DNA of 9,912 nucleotides, taken from positions 1 through 9,912 of the forward strand of contig CANRHA010000049.1 of the NCBI GenBank assembly GCA_947630315.1. The letters run 5' to 3'. Position numbers and translations under genes: made by a program. The notes beneath the pieces were generated by a model. The model was not told where the DNA came from. It saw only the letters and a program-made list of their open reading frames with translations, and searched no databases. This document shows positions 1 through 7,069 of this stretch, piece after piece. Source of the DNA: an uncultured Clostridia bacterium. GTDB lineage: Bacteria; Bacillota; Clostridia; Oscillospirales; Ruminococcaceae. Every line of letters starts with the position of its first letter. Position 1 is the stretch's first letter.

Positions 1-798
1 TTGAAAGATTTGAGAGTAATGGAGAAACACCTGACTTTAGAGGAGTTGGCAGAACAAACCGGTCTATCCAAGTCCGCTCTTGGAAAATATGAAACCGACG
101 AATACAAGGACATCAGTCCGTTTGCGATTGTCACGCTTGCAGAGTTCTACGGAGTGTCTACCGATTATCTTCTCGGTCTGACCGAAACAAAAAATCACCC
201 AAACACAACTCTTGATGAGCTGCATTTGAGTGACGGAGCGATAGATATTTTGAAGAGTGGCAAGTTAAACAACAGGCTGATTTGTGAGATTCTCTGTCAC
301 GAGCATTTCAGAAGACTGCTTGTTGACAGCGAAATCTATGTTGACAGAATTTCCGAAATGCACACTGGGGAATTGACTGCGATTATGGAAGTCGGCAGAG
401 TCAAGGTCTTGGAGAAGACAGGCAACGCGAACAACTTAGACGCTCGAACTTTGGAGATTGCCGAAGAAATGGATCGCCACTACATCGACGGAGTTTTGAT
501 ACAGGACTTGCTTTCAATCCTTAACGACATCAGAGAAAAACATTTTACAGACAGTACGACCGCCGACGCCCCATATATGGCAGACGAAGCACAGAAAAAG
601 ATCGACGAAGTTATGAACTTCAAGGGTAGCGCGCAGGAAAAGCAGTTGTTCCTTGTTTGTAATCAGCTTCAGATCCCGTATGACAAGCTCAAGCCGGAGG
701 AAAAAGCAGCGCTTCTGAGTGCGCTGTCGAAATCAAAGCTGCTGGGAATGTTGGGTAAGCACGGCAGAGGTAAACGCAAAAATAAGCATAAAAAATAG
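1..798 (+). CDS. XRE-family helix-turn-helix regulator, 5'-truncated by window edge
   Basis: This is a DNA-binding regulator, probably cytosolic and dimeric. Residues about 10-58 form an XRE/Cro-type HTH: LTLEELAEQTGLS is helix 2 plus turn, SKSALGKYE is the recognition helix, and FYGVSTDYLLGLTE is the usual closing helix. Residues 60-240 are a long, mostly helical region that I do not recognise and that may hold oligomerisation or ligand functions. The C-terminus is strongly basic (GKHGRGKRKNKHKK). The frame is open from base 1. XRE domains usually start a few residues further upstream, so the TTG at base 1 is more likely an internal Leu codon than the true start. An ATG at 19-21 would clip the first helix. 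Codon use is more A/T-rich than in the genes downstream, as is common for regulators carried on integrative elements. Target operators are unknown. Confidence 0.8.
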   Translation: MKDLRVMEKHLTLEELAEQTGLSKSALGKYETDEYKDISPFAIVTLAEFYGVSTDYLLGLTETKNHPNTTLDELHLSDGAIDILKSGKLNNRLICEILCHEHFRRLLVDSEIYVDRISEMHTGELTAIMEVGRVKVLEKTGNANNLDARTLEIAEEMDRHYIDGVLIQDLLSILNDIREKHFTDSTTADAPYMADEAQKKIDEVMNFKGSAQEKQLFLVCNQLQIPYDKLKPEEKAALLSALSKSKLLGMLGKHGRGKRKNKHKK

Positions 799-820
799 AG
801 CAAGGTAATCCTTGCTCTAT
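795..820. terminator. Perfect 11-bp hairpin overlapping the stop of the XRE gene
   Basis: ATAGAGCAAGG (795-805) pairs perfectly with CCTTGCTCTAT (810-820) across a four-base TAAT loop. The TAG stop (796-798) lies inside the left arm. On the plus strand no T-run follows. On the minus strand the stem is followed by six T (the complement of the A-run at 790-795), so it fits an intrinsic terminator for minus-strand transcription better. On the plus strand it may still act as a 3' stabilising hairpin. Confidence 0.6.
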
Positions 821-917
821 TGCCAAATTCCGCCTGACGGGTGACGTAAATTGATTTTTGATTGAAAACTTCTTTATGGACACACGCCATTGAAGGCAAC
901 TTATTATAGAGAATAAG

Positions 918-955
918 AACAAAGCCATATCCGATTGCTCGGATATGGCTTTGTT
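918..955. terminator. Perfect 16-bp hairpin, probable two-way terminator
   Basis: AACAAAGCCATATCCG (918-933) pairs without mismatch with CGGATATGGCTTTGTT (940-955) over a six-base loop. It lies between the plus-strand XRE gene and the 3' end of the minus-strand MATE gene, about 90 bp past the MATE stop, so it could end transcripts from both sides. The T-runs are short: TTTGTT at the plus-side end, and a T-rich CTTATTCTC tail on the minus strand. The sequences at 821-917 and 956-1045 hold no gene that I can support. Confidence 0.6.
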
Positions 956-1045
956 AGCACCCTTTTGGCAGACTGCCGCAATGAAATTTTGGTTTTGTCG
1001 TTTTATGCGGAGCTGCCTAATCGCCTGCTTTTTTGATTTTATTCC

Positions 1046-2443
1046 TCACGCCGCCAGGTTATTGACCCACACCCGCTTTTTCACGAGAACATACCCTATC
1101 GCGCAGCGTATAAGCCCCGACATCTGTTCGGCGAGCATTATCATCGCAACCGGCATGGCGGGAACATAATGAGTGAGAACATAAACCAGCGGAAAGTTTA
1201 TCGCCCATATCGCGCCGGAATCGAAGATAAACGTGACTACGGTTTTGCCGCCCGAACGCAGCGTAAAGTAGCACGCGTTCAAAAACGACTGTATCGGCAT
1301 ACCCGCGGCGACGGTTAGGATAAGCTCTGTCGCGAGCTTTTTTATCTCCGGCTCGGTGTTGTAAAATTCAGGGAATATCGGCGCGACTGCCGCCATGACC
1401 AGGCCCGTAACAATGCTCGATACGACCGACACCGCAAGCAGCTTTCTGTCGGTATCTACGGCTTCCTCGGTCTTTCCCGCGCCGAGGGAGTTTCCTATTA
1501 TTATCGCTATCGCGCTGCCGAGGGAAAGATAAACTACGTTGAATAAATTCATCACCGTAACGCAGATGTTGTTTGCGCTGACGACTTCAAGCCCCCTGAC
1601 CGAGTAGCACATGGTAACCGCTGCTATGCCGAAGCTCCAGAGCGATTCGTTCAGAAGGAGCGGCGAGCCTTTTACAATTATCTCGCGGGTTATCTTCCAG
1701 GGGATATACGCGCTCTTGTAGAGGCCCTTTGCAAACTCGTTCCGCTCGGTGTGAGAATGCGTCCAGAAGACGACGATAAGCATTTCCGCGTACCTTGAAA
1801 CAACGGTTGCTATGGCCGCGCCGACGGCCCCTAAAGCGGGCGCGCCGAGCATTCCGAAGATAAGCACCCAGTTCAGAAACAGGTTTATGATAACCGCGGC
1901 GATGCCGGCAACCATCGGCACTACCGTTTCGCCCGTTTCGCGCAGGGTCCCGGCGTAGGCCTGAGTTATTGCAAACGGGAACAGCCCTATAAGTATCACC
2001 TTAAGATAATCCGAACCGTAGGCAAGAGTCGCGGCGGGGTCGCCCACCGAAGCGCTGCCCGAAATGTACATCGAAATAATTCCGTCGCGCCATACCGAGA
2101 AAACCGCTATTCCCGCGGCGGCTATTACCGTGCAGATTATAAGCTTGAAGCGCATCGTGTATCTTACGCCGGCGTGGTCCTTGTTGCCGTGGAACTGCGA
2201 GGTGAAAATCCCCGCGCCGGAGATGGCCCCGAAGATGAGAATGTTGAACACAAAGGTCAGCTGATTCGCTATCGAAACCCCGGTCATCGGGTCGGTGCCG
2301 GTGCGGCCGACCATTATGTTGTCGAGCAGGCCGACAAAAGTTGTTATCGCGTTCTGAATAACTATCGGCAGACAGACGCCTATCAGCATCTTATAAAACG
2401 TCCTGTCGCCGAGATATTTTTTGCGCAGGTCCTTAAATGACAT
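1046..2443 (-). CDS. MATE-family multidrug efflux transporter
   Basis: This is an inner-membrane antiporter, expected to export cationic or amphipathic drugs or metabolites in exchange for Na+ or H+. At 465 aa it has the usual MATE length, and hydrophobic segments fill most of the chain, as expected for 12 helices in two six-helix halves. Family landmarks are PIVIQNAITTFVGLLDNIMVG (first helix, about 26-46; shown here only as a landmark pattern: P-x-x-x-x-N with LLDN and VG), NLFLNWVLIFG (187-197) and GAVGAAIATVVSRYAEM (205-221). The second half repeats the pattern from LLLNESLWSFG onward. The ATG at 2441-2443 is supported by GGAGGG at 2448-2453. Its promoter diverges from that of the marR/ABC operon, so shared control is possible but unproven. 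The substrate cannot be read from the sequence. Confidence 0.93.
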   Translation of the reverse strand: MSFKDLRKKYLGDRTFYKMLIGVCLPIVIQNAITTFVGLLDNIMVGRTGTDPMTGVSIANQLTFVFNILIFGAISGAGIFTSQFHGNKDHAGVRYTMRFKLIICTVIAAAGIAVFSVWRDGIISMYISGSASVGDPAATLAYGSDYLKVILIGLFPFAITQAYAGTLRETGETVVPMVAGIAAVIINLFLNWVLIFGMLGAPALGAVGAAIATVVSRYAEMLIVVFWTHSHTERNEFAKGLYKSAYIPWKITREIIVKGSPLLLNESLWSFGIAAVTMCYSVRGLEVVSANNICVTVMNLFNVVYLSLGSAIAIIIGNSLGAGKTEEAVDTDRKLLAVSVVSSIVTGLVMAAVAPIFPEFYNTEPEIKKLATELILTVAAGMPIQSFLNACYFTLRSGGKTVVTFIFDSGAIWAINFPLVYVLTHYVPAMPVAMIMLAEQMSGLIRCAIGYVLVKKRVWVNNLAA

Positions 2444-2478
2444 ATTTCCCTCCGAAAAATACTGTAGACTAACAGATG

Positions 2479-2507
2479 AATATATCCTAAATATCAGGAT
2501 TTGTCAA
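2479..2507 (-). promoter_or_regulatory. Sigma-A-type promoter of the MATE gene
   Basis: On the minus strand, TTGACA (complement of 2502-2507) and TATATT (complement of 2479-2484) are separated by exactly 17 bp. This gives a start near 2472 and a short leader to the ATG at 2443. The spacer carries an imperfect palindrome, ATCCT-7 nt-AGGAT (2484-2500), which could be a protein-binding site. Confidence 0.8.
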
Positions 2508-2588
2508 GCTTTTTCAATATGTTTTTTATATGAATATTTATACATCAATATTTCGGCTGAAATTCACGAAATTTTCACAGTAAACTAC

Positions 2589-2617
2589 TTGACAAAATGT
2601 AAATAAAAGTGTAGTCT
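2589..2617 (+). promoter_or_regulatory. Predicted promoter of the marR-ABC operon
   Basis: A perfect -35 TTGACA (2589-2594) is followed after 17 bp by a weak -10, TAGTCT (2612-2617), which keeps the T, A and final T of the consensus. Transcription would start near 2624, inside the TTAAC/GTTAA cluster, leaving a leader of about 100 nt before the marR start. The leader carries two direct copies of CACGCAA (2666-2672 and 2676-2682) of unknown meaning. Confidence 0.6.
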
Positions 2618-2650
2618 TAACTCGTTAAAAGTTAACAGGTTTACTTTAAC
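2617..2650 (+). promoter_or_regulatory. Candidate MarR operator: cluster of TTAAC/GTTAA half-sites
   Basis: Four copies of the same five-base half-site lie within 34 bp: TTAAC at 2617-2621, GTTAA at 2624-2628, TTAAC at 2632-2636 and TTAAC at 2646-2650. They make two overlapping inverted repeats, TTAAC-TC-GTTAA and GTTAA-AAG-TTAAC, that share the middle arm. The cluster covers the predicted -10 edge and transcription start, where a bound repressor would block RNA polymerase. MarR proteins bind short A/T-rich inverted repeats and often repress their own promoter. Assigning this site to the adjacent MarR is inference. Confidence 0.55.
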
Positions 2651-2722
2651 GGCGCAAAGCAACTTCACGCAACCACACGCAAACGGCACCGACTAAAATG
2701 AATGAAAGAAAGGAACAGAATC

Positions 2723-3175
2723 ATGAGAAAAAACAGTGCTAAGCAGCAGAAAATGTCGCAGTTCATGCACGCGTTTCTGCACGTCAACAGACTCCACAGA
2801 ACAATGGTAGAGGCCGAGATATCTAAGCTCGGGATTCATTGCAGCCAGCACAGTATGCTCGTACTGATCGCCGAGAGCAAGAACATCTGCCAGAAGGAGA
2901 TCGCCCAGAAGCTTGAGATCTCCTCGGCTGCTGTAGCTGTGACACTCAACAAGCTTGAACTTTCCGGCCTTGTTGAGAGGACCCAGTCGTTCGACGACGC
3001 AAGAATGAACCACATCACCATAACCGAAAAGGGCGCCGAGCTCCTTAAGTCGACCAAGACGGTCATCGACGAGCTTGACAAGCGCTTCTTCGAGGGGATC
3101 GACGACGAGAAGATAGACACCGCTCTTGAGGTTCTCAACAGCATGACCGAGAACATCAAATCCGCCTCCAACTGA
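2723..3175 (+). CDS. MarR-family transcriptional repressor
   Basis: This is a small (150 aa) cytosolic dimeric regulator, expected to bind DNA until a phenolic or drug-like ligand, or oxidation, releases it. The winged HTH spans about 54-103: ICQKEIAQKLEIS is helix 2 and turn, SAAVAVTLNKLELSGLV the recognition helix, and ERTQSFDDARMNHITITEKG the wing with the typical D-x-R and 'IT-x-x-G' pattern. The helices before and after form the dimer interface. I chose the ATG at 2723 because AAAGGA (2709-2714) lies eight bases upstream; the in-frame ATG at 2702 has no ribosome site and would add seven residues. The ABC pair follows 36 bp downstream on the same strand, the usual arrangement for a MarR that controls an exporter. 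Cys40 and Cys56 are present, but redox sensing is not implied by their pattern. Confidence 0.9.
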   Translation: MRKNSAKQQKMSQFMHAFLHVNRLHRTMVEAEISKLGIHCSQHSMLVLIAESKNICQKEIAQKLEISSAAVAVTLNKLELSGLVERTQSFDDARMNHITITEKGAELLKSTKTVIDELDKRFFEGIDDEKIDTALEVLNSMTENIKSASN

Positions 3176-3211
3176 TAACAGGGCAATATCACTCAAGGAG
3201 GCAAATATCTT

Positions 3212-5011
3212 TTGAAGCATAATTGGTTCAAATATATACGCCCCTACCTCCCTTACTTTATCTTAGGACCTATCTGCATGGTCATAGAGGTAATAGGGGA
3301 GGTCGTGATGCCTAAGCTGTTGGCGCATGTGATCAACGGCGCCAACAGCGGAACGCTCACATGGCAGGGGAGTATTCTCACCATGTTCGGTATGATAGGC
3401 ATGGCAATACTTATGATGGGCGGCGGCGTCGGAGGTTCATACTTCGGAGCAAAGGCCGCCGTCAATTTTGCCGGAGACCTCCGCAGAGATATATTCTGCA
3501 AGGTCCAGGGCTTTTCCTTTGCAAATATCGATAAATTCTCGACAGGCTCTCTTGTAACGAGAATGACCAACGACGTTACCCAGCTCCAGAACTTTATAAA
3601 CATGGTTCTGAGAATGGCCATACGCGCCCCGGGAATGCTTATAGCCGCCCTTATTATGGCTATATCGATGCAGCCGAGGCTTTCTGTGGTCTTCGCGGTC
3701 GCCGTGCCGGTTTTGGTATGCGGTATCGCGGTAATTATAGCGTCGAGCTTTTCAAAGTTCTCGGCGGTACAGAAAAAGGTGGATAACCTCAACTCGACCG
3801 TTCAGGAAAACGTCACCAACGTAAGGGTAGTAAAATCATTTACCCGCGAGGAGTTTGAAACCGAAAAGTTCGCCAAGGCAAACCGCGACTTAAAGAGCAC
3901 CGCCATGGGCGCGATGAAGATAGTTATCTTTATGTCGCCGATGATGACCCTTGTCATGAACATTACGGTGATCTGCATAATCTACTTCGGCGGCAGCATA
4001 GTTCTCGACCTCGGAATGGAGGTAGGAGACCTCTCGGCGTTCATAACCTACGCCACCCAGATACTCTCCTCGCTGATGATGGTCTCGATGCTGTTTATGG
4101 TGACGTCGCGCGCGCTCGCGTCGGCAAAGAGAATAGGCGAGGTCCTCGACGAGGTCCCCGATATTTCCGACGCAAACGCTCAGAGGTATGTCTTAGATGA
4201 AAACGGCAAGCCCGCCCTCAACGAAAAGGGCGAGCCGATCGAGCTTACCGTTCAGCGCGGCGAAATAGAATTTCGCAACGTCACTTTCCGCTACTACAAA
4301 AACAGCGAGGAGCCTGTGCTCGACAACATCAGCCTTAAGATACCGGCTAAGTCTATCGTCGGCATAGTAGGCTCTACCGGCTGCGGAAAGACCACCCTTG
4401 TTTCGCTTATTTCAAGGCTTTATGACGTCGATCAGGGCGAGGTGCTCGTCGACGGCGTAAACGTTAAGGAATATTCGCTTTACAATCTGCGCGAGGGCGT
4501 GGGAATGGTTTTGCAGAACAACACCCTGTTCAGCGGAACCATAGCCGAAAACCTGCGCTGGGGCGATGAAAACGCAACCGACGAGGAAGTCGCCGCCGCC
4601 GCGGAAAGCGCTCAGGCGGATAAGTTTATAGATTCCTTCCATGAAGGCTATAACACAGTTATCGACCAGGGCGGCACAAACGTCTCGGGCGGCCAGAAGC
4701 AGCGGATCTGCATAGCGAGGGCGCTTCTCAAAAAGCCGAAGGTCCTTATTCTTGACGACTCGACCTCGGCGGTAGATACCGCAACCGAGGCTCAGATAAG
4801 AGAGGCCTTCCGCAACGAGCTTGCGGATTCGACCAAGATCATAATCGCTCAGAGGATAACCTCGGTAAAGGACGCCGACGTTATAGTGGTAATGAACGAC
4901 GGCAGAATAGCCGGAATAGGCACCCACGACGAGCTTCTGAGAGATAATGAGCCGTATCAGGAGATCTATTATTCCCAGAACGACTCCGAGAGAAAGGAGG
5001 CGGGCAGGTAA
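3212..5011 (+). CDS. ABC exporter half-transporter with the degenerate ATP site (LmrC/TM287-like)
   Basis: This is a membrane half-transporter of the type IV (ABCB-like) exporter fold: six membrane helices in about 1-315, then a nucleotide-binding domain from about 349. Visible motifs are Walker A GSTGCGKTT (387-395), Q-loop Gln435, signature VSGGQ (491-495) and Walker B LILDD with Asp515. The catalytic Glu position is Asp516, and the switch His is replaced by Gln547 (AQRITS). In heterodimeric exporters such as TM287/288 and LmrCD, one subunit has exactly these changes and its ATP site hydrolyses poorly. Residues about 327-342 (DENGKPALNEKGEPIEL) are a charged insert in the linker between the domains. 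The start is TTG, supported by AAGGAGG at 3195-3201, ten bases upstream. Its stop overlaps the next gene by one base (TAATG), so the partner is translationally coupled. The exported compound is unknown. Confidence 0.94.
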   Translation: MKHNWFKYIRPYLPYFILGPICMVIEVIGEVVMPKLLAHVINGANSGTLTWQGSILTMFGMIGMAILMMGGGVGGSYFGAKAAVNFAGDLRRDIFCKVQGFSFANIDKFSTGSLVTRMTNDVTQLQNFINMVLRMAIRAPGMLIAALIMAISMQPRLSVVFAVAVPVLVCGIAVIIASSFSKFSAVQKKVDNLNSTVQENVTNVRVVKSFTREEFETEKFAKANRDLKSTAMGAMKIVIFMSPMMTLVMNITVICIIYFGGSIVLDLGMEVGDLSAFITYATQILSSLMMVSMLFMVTSRALASAKRIGEVLDEVPDISDANAQRYVLDENGKPALNEKGEPIELTVQRGEIEFRNVTFRYYKNSEEPVLDNISLKIPAKSIVGIVGSTGCGKTTLVSLISRLYDVDQGEVLVDGVNVKEYSLYNLREGVGMVLQNNTLFSGTIAENLRWGDENATDEEVAAAAESAQADKFIDSFHEGYNTVIDQGGTNVSGGQKQRICIARALLKKPKVLILDDSTSAVDTATEAQIREAFRNELADSTKIIIAQRITSVKDADVIVVMNDGRIAGIGTHDELLRDNEPYQEIYYSQNDSERKEAGR

Positions 5012-6972
5012 TGGCAAGATCGCTTGAACAGCTGCAAAAGCAGTACAACAAAAAGGCCGCGGCGATGAGAATGGGCGGCCCGGGGGGCGGCCCGGGAGGC
5101 GGCAGAGGCGGCCCGAGGATTCAGGGCGGCGGAAAAATGAAGAACTCAAGGGCGACGATAGGGCGAATGCTTAGCTATATGAAGCCCTACAGGCTCAGGC
5201 TTGTGATAGTTGCCCTCTGTATGCTCTGCTCAACTCTTACGGCGCTTTTCGGCTCGTATATGCTCGCGCCTATAATCAACAGGCTTACTATCTTCACCAC
5301 CGGCAGGGAAATCGAAAACATGTCGGCGATGGAGAAGGTCGCCACCGACATCATAAACCGCTTTGCCGGGAATCTTCCGTTTAACGCCGGCAAAGACGAG
5401 ATACTCGGGTATATAATCTCGGTCGCTATGATGCTCGCGGTAATATACGGCGTCGGGATAATCTCGAACTACCTCCAGGCGAGGCTGATGCTCTCCATTT
5501 CGCAGGGATCGATAGAAAAAATAAGAAACGATCTGTTTACAAAGCTTCAGCGCCTGCCGGTAAGGTACTTCGACCAGAACCCCACCGGCGAGGTAATGTC
5601 GAGGTTCACAAACGATATCGACAACATCGATGTAATGATAAACAACTCGCTGACCTCGTTCTTCTCGGGAGCGGTCCAGCTTATAGGCACGTTTGTGTTC
5701 ATGATAACTACAAGCTGGATACTCACGCTTATAACCGTCGCGTTTATCCCGATCTTCGCCCTCGGCGGCCAGGCGATAGCAAGGCTATCCTCGCGCTACT
5801 ACAGCGGCCAGCAGGCGGCTCTCGGCGCGGTAAACGGCTACACCGAGGAAACCGTCACCGGCCAGAAGGTAATAAAGGTGTTCAACCATGAGGACACCTG
5901 CATCAAGGAATTTGACGAGCTGAACGACGACATGCGCGACAAACAGTTCAGGGCGCAGTTCTGGGGCGGCGTTATGGGTCCGATAATGGGCAATACCTCT
6001 CAGATAAGCTACGGCGTCACTATCGGCGTTGGCGGAATACTGATGATCTCGGGAATGCTGACCGCCGGCGCGCTTACCCTGTTTGCAAACTACTCCCGCC
6101 AGTTCTCGATGCCTATAAACATGATCTCCCAGCAGATGACGACGATATTTGCGGCCCTCGCCGGAGCGGAGAGAGTTTTCGAGGTCATGGACACCGAGCC
6201 CGAAAAGGAGAACAAGCCCGGGGCTTTAAGAGATCCGATACGCGGAGACGTTGTATTAAACGACGTAAGCTTCGGATATGTACCCGAAAAGACGGTTCTA
6301 AAGCACATCAGCCTTTACGCTCACCCCGGCCAGAAGATAGCCTTTGTAGGCTCTACCGGCGCGGGAAAAACAACCATCACGAACCTTCTGAACCGCTTCT
6401 ACGACATAGAAGAGGGCGAGATAACCATCGACGGCAAGAACATAAACGATTACGACCGCGATTGGCTGCGCGATAATATAGCTATGGTTCTGCAGGACAC
6501 GCACCTGTTTACCGGCACCGTCAAGGAGAATATCCGCTACGGAAGGCTTGACGCCACCGACGAGGAGATAGTTGCCGCGGCAAAGACCGCCAGCGCCCAC
6601 AGCTTTATAATGAGGCTTGAAAAGGGCTACGATACGGTCCTTGAGGGCGACGGCGCAAACCTTTCGCAGGGCCAGCGCCAGCTTCTGAACATAGCGAGGG
6701 CGGCGGTATCAAAGGCGCCTATACTCGTTCTTGACGAGGCTACGTCGTCGGTAGATACCCGAACCGAGCGGCATATCGAGCACGGCATGGACAGACTTAT
6801 GAAGGACCGCACCACGTTTGTTATAGCCCACCGCCTTTCGACAGTAAGAAACTCTAACGCCATAATGGTTTTGGAGCAGGGCGAGATAATCGAGCGCGGC
6901 GACCACGACCAGCTGCTCGAAATGAAGGGCAGGTACTACGAACTGTATACGGGCGTAAAAGAGCTCGACTAA
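5011..6972 (+). CDS. ABC exporter half-transporter with the catalytic ATP site (LmrD/TM288-like)
   Basis: This is the partner of the preceding subunit (653 aa). After a cytosolic N-terminal extension of about 50 residues that is very rich in Gly, Pro and Arg (about 22-42), the membrane domain spans about 55-380 and the nucleotide-binding domain runs from about 405. Motifs are Walker A GSTGAGKTT (447-455), Q-loop Gln495, signature LSQGQ (551-555, with Gln in place of the first Gly of LSGGQ), Walker B LVLDE with Asp575 and catalytic Glu576, and switch His607 (AHRLST). The intact Walker B and His would pair with the partner's VSGGQ to form the working site, and its own degenerate LSQGQ faces the partner's Asp/Gln site. 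The ATG overlaps the previous stop by one base, and AAAGGAGG (4993-5000) lies ten bases upstream inside that gene. A terminator follows at once, so this is the last operon gene. Confidence 0.95.
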   Translation: MARSLEQLQKQYNKKAAAMRMGGPGGGPGGGRGGPRIQGGGKMKNSRATIGRMLSYMKPYRLRLVIVALCMLCSTLTALFGSYMLAPIINRLTIFTTGREIENMSAMEKVATDIINRFAGNLPFNAGKDEILGYIISVAMMLAVIYGVGIISNYLQARLMLSISQGSIEKIRNDLFTKLQRLPVRYFDQNPTGEVMSRFTNDIDNIDVMINNSLTSFFSGAVQLIGTFVFMITTSWILTLITVAFIPIFALGGQAIARLSSRYYSGQQAALGAVNGYTEETVTGQKVIKVFNHEDTCIKEFDELNDDMRDKQFRAQFWGGVMGPIMGNTSQISYGVTIGVGGILMISGMLTAGALTLFANYSRQFSMPINMISQQMTTIFAALAGAERVFEVMDTEPEKENKPGALRDPIRGDVVLNDVSFGYVPEKTVLKHISLYAHPGQKIAFVGSTGAGKTTITNLLNRFYDIEEGEITIDGKNINDYDRDWLRDNIAMVLQDTHLFTGTVKENIRYGRLDATDEEIVAAAKTASAHSFIMRLEKGYDTVLEGDGANLSQGQRQLLNIARAAVSKAPILVLDEATSSVDTRTERHIEHGMDRLMKDRTTFVIAHRLSTVRNSNAIMVLEQGEIIERGDHDQLLEMKGRYYELYTGVKELD

Positions 6973-6978
6973 AATAAT

Positions 6979-7012
6979 AAAGACCGAGAGGAAACTCCCG
7001 GTCTTTGTTTTT
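6979..7012 (+). terminator. Intrinsic terminator of the marR-ABC operon
   Basis: AAAGACCG (6979-6986) pairs with CGGTCTTT (6999-7006). After one A/C mismatch, GAG/CTC continues the stem, capped by a GAAA tetraloop (6991-6994) of the stable GNRA class. A run of five T follows at 7008-7012. It starts seven bases after the stop of the second ABC gene. Confidence 0.9.
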
Positions 7013-7020
7013 ATGGTTAT

Positions 7021-7053
7021 AAAAACCCCACCCGGGGAGGGTTCCCCGGGCGG
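7021..7053 (-). terminator. Intrinsic terminator of rubrerythrin
   Basis: CCCGGGGA (7031-7038) pairs perfectly with TCCCCGGG (7043-7050) over a four-base loop, and CC/GG pairs extend it past one mismatch (7028-7029 with 7052-7053). Read on the minus strand, the stem is followed by GGGGTTTTTATAA, a proper T-tract. It lies about 17 bp past the rubrerythrin stop and back to back with the operon terminator, which insulates the two convergent units. Confidence 0.88.
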
Positions 7054-7069
7054 TCAGGTTTATTGCGGT

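Noticed and set aside
945..1169. Plus-strand open frame of 74 codons crossing the 918-955 hairpin and the MATE 3' end
   Set aside because: It starts inside a hairpin arm, overlaps a well-supported gene on the other strand, and has no ribosome site.
2702..2722. Earlier in-frame ATG for MarR
   Set aside because: It has no Shine-Dalgarno sequence, and AAAGGA is placed for the ATG at 2723.
2698..2742. Short upstream open frame (ATG at 2698, 14 codons) overlapping the marR start
   Set aside because: It has no ribosome site, and the overlap arises from the A-rich ribosome-binding region of marR.
3253..3792. Minus-strand open frame (179 codons) inside the first ABC gene
   Set aside because: It is an antisense shadow of a gene with clear family motifs; its product shows no recognisable domain.
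4412..5149. Minus-strand open frame (245 codons) across the two ABC genes
   Set aside because: It lies fully antisense to the ATPase domain and the next gene's start; it reflects codon composition only.
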